Shown: one piece after another, positions 25,036-28,957 of the stretch
How positions within the stretch are numbered: the stretch's first letter is position 1
How the letters are laid out: each line of letters begins with the position of its first letter
NCBI GenBank assembly: GCA_002341185.1
Contig: DDNP01000018.1
Span: 1-28,957, forward strand
Origin: Candidatus Neomicrothrix sp. UBA2517
Lineage (GTDB): Bacteria; Actinomycetota; Acidimicrobiia; Acidimicrobiales; UBA8592
Direction of reading: 5' to 3'
Length of the DNA: 28,957 nucleotides
Translations under genes and position numbers: made by a program
Notes under the pieces: generated by a model
Told to the model about the DNA's origin: nothing
Databases searched by the model: none
Seen by the model: only the letters and a program-made list of their open reading frames with translations

Positions 25036-25676
25036 GTGATCTATCTGGGGTACCCGAGACAACATTCTCGGATGCTTTAAAGCAAACTATTATCGATAAT
25101 CTGGCTGCACATAATAGAATTGATACGTCAAATAGCGCTCTTCGGATGGCTTCTGTAGGAATCATTGTGGTTGAAAATAGTGAGGGTGAGGCTGGATTTA
25201 TACTTACAAGGCGCGGGAAAGGGCTACGAAACCATAGTTACCAGTACGCCTTGCCGGGGGGACGAATTGATCCGGGAGAAACACGGGAACAAACCGTCCT
25301 TCGGGAAATTAATGAGGAGATCGGCATAACCGTTTCCGAGGACCAGATCTTGGGTTGCCTAGATGAGTACGAGACACGCTCAGGTTTCTCAATAACTCCG
25401 GTTGTCTTATGGGTCAATGACCTTTCTTCTTTGAGACCCGAACCTGGTGAAGTTGAAGAAATTTTTGTTATTAACTTAGAAGAACTATTTAGAACGGATA
25501 GTCCTAAATGGGTAACAATTGAAGAAAGTAGTAAAAAAGTCCTTCAATTACCTATTCGAAACCGACTCATTCATGCTCCAACAGCAGCTTTATTGCTTCA
25601 ATTTAAAGAAGTCGCGTTATTAGGAGAACTTATGAGAACCGACCATATTGAAGAGCCTGTATGGGCGTGGAAATAG
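25020..25676 (+). CDS. Nudix hydrolase, probable CoA pyrophosphatase (NudL-like)
   Basis: A 218-residue Nudix protein. The Nudix box is complete: Gly81, Glu87, Arg95-Glu96, Glu99-Glu100 and Gly102 in GGRIDPGETREQTVLREINE. Just before it, FILTRRGKGLRNHSYQYALPGG resembles the CoA-pyrophosphatase signature (L-L-T-x-R ... R-x-H ... F/L-P-G-G), so the substrate is probably CoA or an acyl-CoA, hydrolysed to phosphopantetheine and 3',5'-ADP. Overlap with the enoyl-CoA hydratase gene fits shared CoA-thioester metabolism. The start inside the upstream gene lacks a strong Shine-Dalgarno; translational coupling is likely. Confidence 0.88.
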   Translation: MESTLSDLSGVPETTFSDALKQTIIDNLAAHNRIDTSNSALRMASVGIIVVENSEGEAGFILTRRGKGLRNHSYQYALPGGRIDPGETREQTVLREINEEIGITVSEDQILGCLDEYETRSGFSITPVVLWVNDLSSLRPEPGEVEEIFVINLEELFRTDSPKWVTIEESSKKVLQLPIRNRLIHAPTAALLLQFKEVALLGELMRTDHIEEPVWAWK

Positions 25677-25697
25677 CACTTTTACCTGTTCTTTAAG

Positions 25698-25718
25698 GCA
25701 ATTTTCAGTCGAAATTGC
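25698..25718 (+). other. Small inverted repeat after the Nudix gene
   Basis: GCAATTT - seven-base loop - AAATTGC, a perfect 7-base stem 21 bases after the Nudix stop. It lacks a following T run and could be a weak terminator or an operator. A second short stem, TGTGCC-AAAC-GGCACA, lies at 25762-25777 in the leader of the next gene. Confidence 0.35.
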
Positions 25719-25835
25719 TGAAATAATGGTAAATGAGATCAATTACGGCTACCGTAGCGAGTGTGCCAAACGGCACATTACACAAACTTTCATGTGGCAA
25801 AAACGTATTGTCATAGATGATGAGAGGGAATTTTC

Positions 25836-26351
25836 ATGAAAAGAATTAAATTACTAGTTTCAGCTTTTGCTGTAGCGCTAGTTGCAATGTTTGCATTAGC
25901 ACCTGCTGCTCAAGCTCAAGACGTGCCTTTGGCACAAGCTGATCCTGCTTTTGTTGAAGCTGCTGGAGAGTATGAATTTACTATTACCGGTTCAGGATGG
26001 ATAGCAGGTGGAGTAGCACTTGTACCTTGCACAGTTAACACATACGAAGCGCTCGCCGCTGGTGGAGCCGGAGCATGTGATACAGCTTCTCTAACCATTG
26101 GTAATGCTGGCGCAGATGGCACATTCTCAGTAACTGCTACATACACGATCCCTGAAGGGGGAATGTGTATTGGTATTGGCGGCGGTGCCGGCTTTACCGA
26201 ACAAGGTGGCGGATACTGTGTTGGTGTTGGAGCTCCTATTCTTCCTAACTCAGGTTCAGAATCAGCAATGGTAGCTATCATCGGTGCAGCAGTACTTGCC
26301 GGTGGAGCAATGATTGTTCTCAGCACACGCCGTCGTTCATTCGTCAGCTAA
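25836..26351 (+). CDS. Secreted sortase-type (LPNSG) surface protein with four Cys
   Basis: A 171-residue exported protein. It has a classic signal peptide (KRIK basic start, hydrophobic core, cleavage likely after AQA at 27), a ~105-residue Gly/Ala-rich mature domain with four cysteines (65, 81, 111, 128), then LPNSG (136-140), a hydrophobic helix and an RRR tail: a sortase sorting signal with Ser in place of the usual Thr. The GSGWIAGGVALVPC opening and the Cys pairs recall the small Ig-like neocarzinostatin/macromomycin fold, but this is tentative. GAGAGGGA seven bases before the ATG is a strong ribosome binding site. A strong terminator follows, so it is probably a separate transcription unit. 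Role unknown. Confidence 0.85.
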   Translation: MKRIKLLVSAFAVALVAMFALAPAAQAQDVPLAQADPAFVEAAGEYEFTITGSGWIAGGVALVPCTVNTYEALAAGGAGACDTASLTIGNAGADGTFSVTATYTIPEGGMCIGIGGGAGFTEQGGGYCVGVGAPILPNSGSESAMVAIIGAAVLAGGAMIVLSTRRRSFVS

Positions 26352-26378
26352 AGCTGAAACCGTTCAACTGAACGTATC

Positions 26379-26408
26379 AAAGGGCCGGGCCTTCGGGTCC
26401 GGCCCTTT
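26379..26408. terminator. Strong bidirectional hairpin terminator
   Basis: A 13-base-pair stem (26379-26391 with 26396-26408, one G-T pair) closed by a TTCG tetraloop, A-tract on the left and T-tract on the right. It sits between the convergent LPNSG surface-protein gene and the isochorismatase-fold gene and can serve both strands. It begins 28 bases after the surface-protein stop. Confidence 0.92.
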
Positions 26409-26415
26409 ACGTTTT

Positions 26416-27039
26416 CTACTCCCAATTTTTGAGAATCGAAGCTGTCGTCGTAAGTGTCGATAATAGCGATAGCGTACCGTCAAGCACCTTTTCACCATAT
26501 TCAAGAGGGACTCCTGCGATTGCATCAGTTGGGATGACAACTTGGTATCCCAAATCAACTGCCGAAAGAACAAGACCTAAGATCCCGATATTGATTGAAA
26601 CTCCAATCGGGATAAGGGAAGTAGCACCCAAGTTACGTATGGTCTGATCTAGGGATGTGGATGTAAATGGGGTCAATCCGTGGAGACGTGGGATAACGAT
26701 ATCTTCTGGTTTAGGGCCGAAATCAGTGATCAGTTCAGCTCCTGATGTACCCTCAATGATTCCGGAACCATGCTCATGCATATCCTTTGCGGACGAAAGC
26801 ATCTTACAGTTTGCAACTGAACCACGGTAGTCAGGCCTATTAATTGCAGTTGCATGGATAACAGGGATGCCGCTCTGCCGAGCAGCATCGCAAAGTTTAG
26901 GCCCATTTGATAGAACTCCTGATGTGATTGCTGCTTGATGTAAATCCTTAAAAGAAGAAGACTCACCGACGATTCCTTCTTGCACCTCCATCGTTACAAT
27001 GACTGTTGATTTTGGGTCAACAAGGTCTTCTAATTCCAT
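26416..27039 (-). CDS. Isochorismatase-fold protein lacking the catalytic Cys
   Basis: A 207-residue protein with the isochorismatase/cysteine-hydrolase fold: first strand VIVTMEVQEGIVG, the GIPVIHATAINRPDYRG segment, and the late GVSINIGILGLVLSAVDLGY strand-helix followed by VVIPTDAIAGVP. The canonical Asp-Lys-Cys triad is altered at all three positions: Glu18 replaces Asp, Arg118 lies where Lys is expected, and Gly152 occupies the Cys position. It is therefore unlikely to be an ordinary nicotinamidase or isochorismatase. I believe a divergent actinobacterial subgroup with a VTMExQ start exists, so this may be a subgroup trait. Substrate unknown. AAGGAG seven bases before the ATG supports the start. 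Confidence 0.82.
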   Translation of the reverse strand: MELEDLVDPKSTVIVTMEVQEGIVGESSSFKDLHQAAITSGVLSNGPKLCDAARQSGIPVIHATAINRPDYRGSVANCKMLSSAKDMHEHGSGIIEGTSGAELITDFGPKPEDIVIPRLHGLTPFTSTSLDQTIRNLGATSLIPIGVSINIGILGLVLSAVDLGYQVVIPTDAIAGVPLEYGEKVLDGTLSLLSTLTTTASILKNWE

Positions 27040-27203
27040 CTCAAAACTCCTTGTACTCTCAGATCTCTTTTTGAGTTTCGCACATAACGACAGATATGGC
27101 TAGAACGCGCAAAGAAAGAGAAATGGCACAAGCATCCACCACTTATGGGAAATTTAAGGCCACAGTAGGCTCGTTCGTCTCCTGGAAAACTGCCACCGCT
27201 TTA

Positions 27204-27231
27204 GGGGGTGGGCTGTTAAAAGCCCACCCCC
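27204..27231 (-). terminator. GC-rich hairpin after the thiolase-like gene
   Basis: A perfect 11-base stem (27204-27214 with 27221-27231) with a six-base loop, starting 13 bases after the minus-strand stop of the thiolase-like gene. Neither side has a clear T run, which is common for actinobacterial terminators. Its position fits transcription termination of that gene. Confidence 0.65.
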
Positions 27232-27243
27232 AACCGATAGAGC

Positions 27244-28692
27244 TTAGATAGTCATCTCACCGTTTTTGCTTATTGAGATACGGTCTTCGATTCTATGCAT
27301 GTTTAGGAAATGATCAATTAATCCTTCTTTTTTTGAAACAAGCAGACGGCGTTGTCCATTTCTATTTTCGACAAGGACATAAGCTTTCGCGTTACCAGCA
27401 TTGAACGAAACTGTTGATGAAATAATTTCTACTTCTCCGGTGACATTAGGTTGGATTTCAACTGTTTCAGTCTTCGATCGGGTTGTGTCGGTTATATCGC
27501 TGATGTGGATTTCTGATGGAGGTTCCTGAGAAGATAACGAAATCAGTCCCTGCTTAGTTAGCATTCCTGAGATTGATGTAATGATTCCAGTTGTATCTGT
27601 TATTCGCACTTGTTTGGTTAATTGGGATAGTCCTTGGAGAGTGAAGTTGTTGAAAGGACCTCCTGCAAAAGTCATGCCTCCGGTAAGTGAAACGGGCTTA
27701 TTACTCAACCCATATGCCTCTTGTTGAAGTCGAATAGCGATTGGGAAACAACTATATAGTTCGTGGAATTGGCTTTCGGATGGCCTTCTTTTGGTTAGTC
27801 GGAAAAATTCACTATCTATTTCTTCTAGCCCTATGCACTGATGAAGATGTTTTCTTTCCAATACCGGAATTACTGCATTAGATTCAATCAATACGTCAGG
27901 GTAGACACAAGTATCAGAGGTACCTGTAAATGATTGTGCAACATCTGCTGTTGTAATAATTATCGCTGCTGCTTGATTCACATTCCATTGTGTGACGTGA
28001 TGGAGTTTATATGGTGTTGCTATGGAACGACCCCAACCATTGTTCTCAAGGAAAATTTGCGCTTTGGGAACCCACGCAGCTGGATTTGTCTCAGCTATTT
28101 TAGCCATCTGTTCCCATTCGTTATTAATTAAATGTTGGTGTTGTTCTGGATTTAATTTGTGCGCATTTGCATAAGAATTCTCTAGAAGTGCGTATTGATC
28201 AGATGCTCTTACCAAACCCATATCTATTTCGTATCGCGAAATAGGAAGTTCCGGAGCTGTGATGGTCACGGAGGAATCTTCAGATTTTGGGTCTAAAAAG
28301 TCTGGGAAAGAATTGAGTTGACCCGAAGCATTTCTTTCAAAATTTTTCGTTTCGCCACCGACAACAACGGTGCATCTGGATTTGGATTCGCTCACGTCTT
28401 GTATCGCTCGTTTGATGAGAGAACTTTGTAGTATCCCTAAATCATACGTAATGTTTCTTGTACGTAAACCGAGATTTTGTGCTACAAGTTCGCCAGGATT
28501 CTCGATATTCCATGTTCCTTTAGGAATTATGATTTGGTCAATGGCTGAAAGTATGGTGTCGCTTCCAGAGTCCTCAGCAGCGCTTTGAATAACTTCGCAC
28601 ATCATTTCAACTACATTAAGCGGCCGATCAGCAGGTCTCTTTGTCAGGTGAGCTGCTCCTGCTATTACTATTGTTGGTTTGTTGGTTTCCAT
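27244..28692 (-). CDS. Thiolase-like protein (TLP1 / SCP2-thiolase family)
   Basis: A 482-residue thiolase-fold protein with an extra C-terminal domain of about 90 residues (from TRSKTETVEIQPNV on), the layout of the mycobacterial thiolase-like protein type 1. Recognisable parts are an N-terminal IVIAGAAHLTKRP strand, MGLVRASDQYALLENS, an internal ELYSCFPIAIRLQQEAYG segment and SLTGGMTFAGGPFNNF. The usual nucleophilic-Cys motif near residue 90 is absent (DLGILQSSLIKRA there), as expected for TLP-type proteins, so thiolytic activity is doubtful. It probably binds CoA or acyl-CoA in lipid or steroid metabolism, by family inference. No Shine-Dalgarno is seen before the ATG. Confidence 0.85.
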   Translation of the reverse strand: METNKPTIVIAGAAHLTKRPADRPLNVVEMMCEVIQSAAEDSGSDTILSAIDQIIIPKGTWNIENPGELVAQNLGLRTRNITYDLGILQSSLIKRAIQDVSESKSRCTVVVGGETKNFERNASGQLNSFPDFLDPKSEDSSVTITAPELPISRYEIDMGLVRASDQYALLENSYANAHKLNPEQHQHLINNEWEQMAKIAETNPAAWVPKAQIFLENNGWGRSIATPYKLHHVTQWNVNQAAAIIITTADVAQSFTGTSDTCVYPDVLIESNAVIPVLERKHLHQCIGLEEIDSEFFRLTKRRPSESQFHELYSCFPIAIRLQQEAYGLSNKPVSLTGGMTFAGGPFNNFTLQGLSQLTKQVRITDTTGIITSISGMLTKQGLISLSSQEPPSEIHISDITDTTRSKTETVEIQPNVTGEVEIISSTVSFNAGNAKAYVLVENRNGQRRLLVSKKEGLIDHFLNMHRIEDRISISKNGEMTI

Positions 28693-28802
28693 TATTTAGT
28701 TATTCAGTTGATTGTGTGAAATGAGAGAAGTCTTTAGTTATACGTTTCCAGATATTTTAGTTCAGTTCTCTCTTATAACTGATTTTGTGTAAGGCTCAGT
28801 AT

Positions 28803-28957
28803 ATGGAAGAGCTAAGGTGGATAGATAGAACAGAGTTGAATAGACCCTTTCTTGTAATAGCTCTCAAAGGTCTTTTTGATGCTGCAGAAGCCGCCACTGC
28901 GGGAGTTGATCTCCTTATAGCCAAATATGATGCGGCTCTTATTGCAGAAATTGACCC
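28803..28957 (+). CDS. PAC2-family (proteasome assembly chaperone-like) protein, partial
   Basis: An open frame from ATG 28803 to the window end (51 residues, 3' cut). The sequence RPFLVIALKGLFDAAEAATA followed by GVDLLIAKYDAALIAEIDP matches the N-terminal core of actinobacterial PAC2 proteins, which share the P-x-L-V-x-A-x-x-G-x-x-D-A-x-x-A-A pattern and the A-x-I-D-P ending. These are related to archaeal and eukaryotic proteasome-assembly chaperones, but their bacterial role is undefined. A weak AAGG lies upstream of the ATG. Confidence 0.8.
   Translation, partial: MEELRWIDRTELNRPFLVIALKGLFDAAEAATAGVDLLIAKYDAALIAEID

Noticed and set aside
25648..25839. 63-codon plus-strand frame between the Nudix and surface-protein genes
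   Set aside because: It begins inside the Nudix gene and runs through hairpins and the ribosome binding site of the next gene, with no protein-like features.
27096..27251. 51-codon plus-strand frame MARTRKEREMAQ...
   Set aside because: No ribosome binding site, it reads through the GC-rich hairpin and into the thiolase-like gene end; likely chance.
28736..28780. AGTTATA...TATAACT inverted repeat in the divergent spacer before the PAC2 gene
   Set aside because: Seven-base AT-rich arms separated by 31 bases, expected by chance.
1..28957. CRISPR array, insertion sequence, prophage or defence system
   Set aside because: No regularly spaced repeats, transposase, integrase or phage genes; the content is ordinary chromosomal genes.

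Overview
The window looks like a chromosomal segment of a free-living actinobacterium, most probably a marine-type member of the Acidimicrobiia. The evidence is the gene families: two WhiB-type iron-sulfur regulators, a SenX3/RegX3-like phosphate two-component system, a UPF0182 membrane protein, a secreted PDZ-Lon protease, a TIGR03084 (mycothiol-dependent isomerase-like) protein, a DUF2342/zincin-type protein and a mycobacterial TLP1-like thiolase. Base composition is AT-leaning by eye for an actinobacterium, and intergenic spaces are short, which suits a streamlined marine lineage. The lineage call is inference. There is no phage, insertion sequence or CRISPR array, and most of the window is ordinary housekeeping and accessory metabolism.

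Layout. 1-2.4 kb: the 5' part of an initiator tRNA, a PEP-synthase/rifampicin-phosphotransferase-like swivel protein without an ATP-grasp domain, and a divergent SnoaL/epoxide-hydrolase-like protein. 2.4-5.2 kb: Bax-inhibitor-1 membrane protein, nitronate monooxygenase, TIGR03084 protein. 5.2-9.6 kb: secreted Lon-like protease and UPF0182 protein in one minus-strand unit. 9.7-10.6 kb: a small membrane protein translationally coupled to a HEAT-repeat protein. 10.6-12.3 kb: a tight operon moaE - 56-aa membrane microprotein - mreB with ATGA and TAATG junctions. 12.4-13.6 kb: a short orphan protein and a membrane-tethered SDR. 13.6-14.2 kb: a gene-free stretch. 14.2-16.8 kb: a zincin-family protein with a destroyed HExxH, and an MFS transporter.

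16.8-20.9 kb is a phosphate module read on the minus strand: Na+/Pi cotransporter, PhoU-like protein, a three-unit PHO-box-like repeat, a headless remnant of a second (canonical) PhoU, then senX3-like kinase and regX3-like regulator. A second PHO-box-like pair lies upstream of the transporter. The module appears to pair a NptA-type transporter with SenX3/RegX3; no pst genes are in the window.

21-22 kb: a conserved small protein of unknown function and two convergent whiB genes. 22.1-24.2 kb: a VWA (MIDAS) protein of the type that partners MoxR ATPases, without its ATPase nearby. 24.3-25.7 kb: enoyl-CoA hydratase overlapping a Nudix hydrolase. 25.8-26.4 kb: a secreted, sortase-type (LPNSG) surface protein with a strong bidirectional terminator. 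26.4-28.7 kb: an isochorismatase-fold protein without its catalytic Cys, and a TLP1-like thiolase homologue. The right edge cuts a PAC2-family gene.

A recurring theme is family members that have lost canonical catalytic residues (zincin, SDR, isochorismatase fold, thiolase fold). The most unusual region is the phosphate module, with its PhoU remnant and PHO-box repeats.
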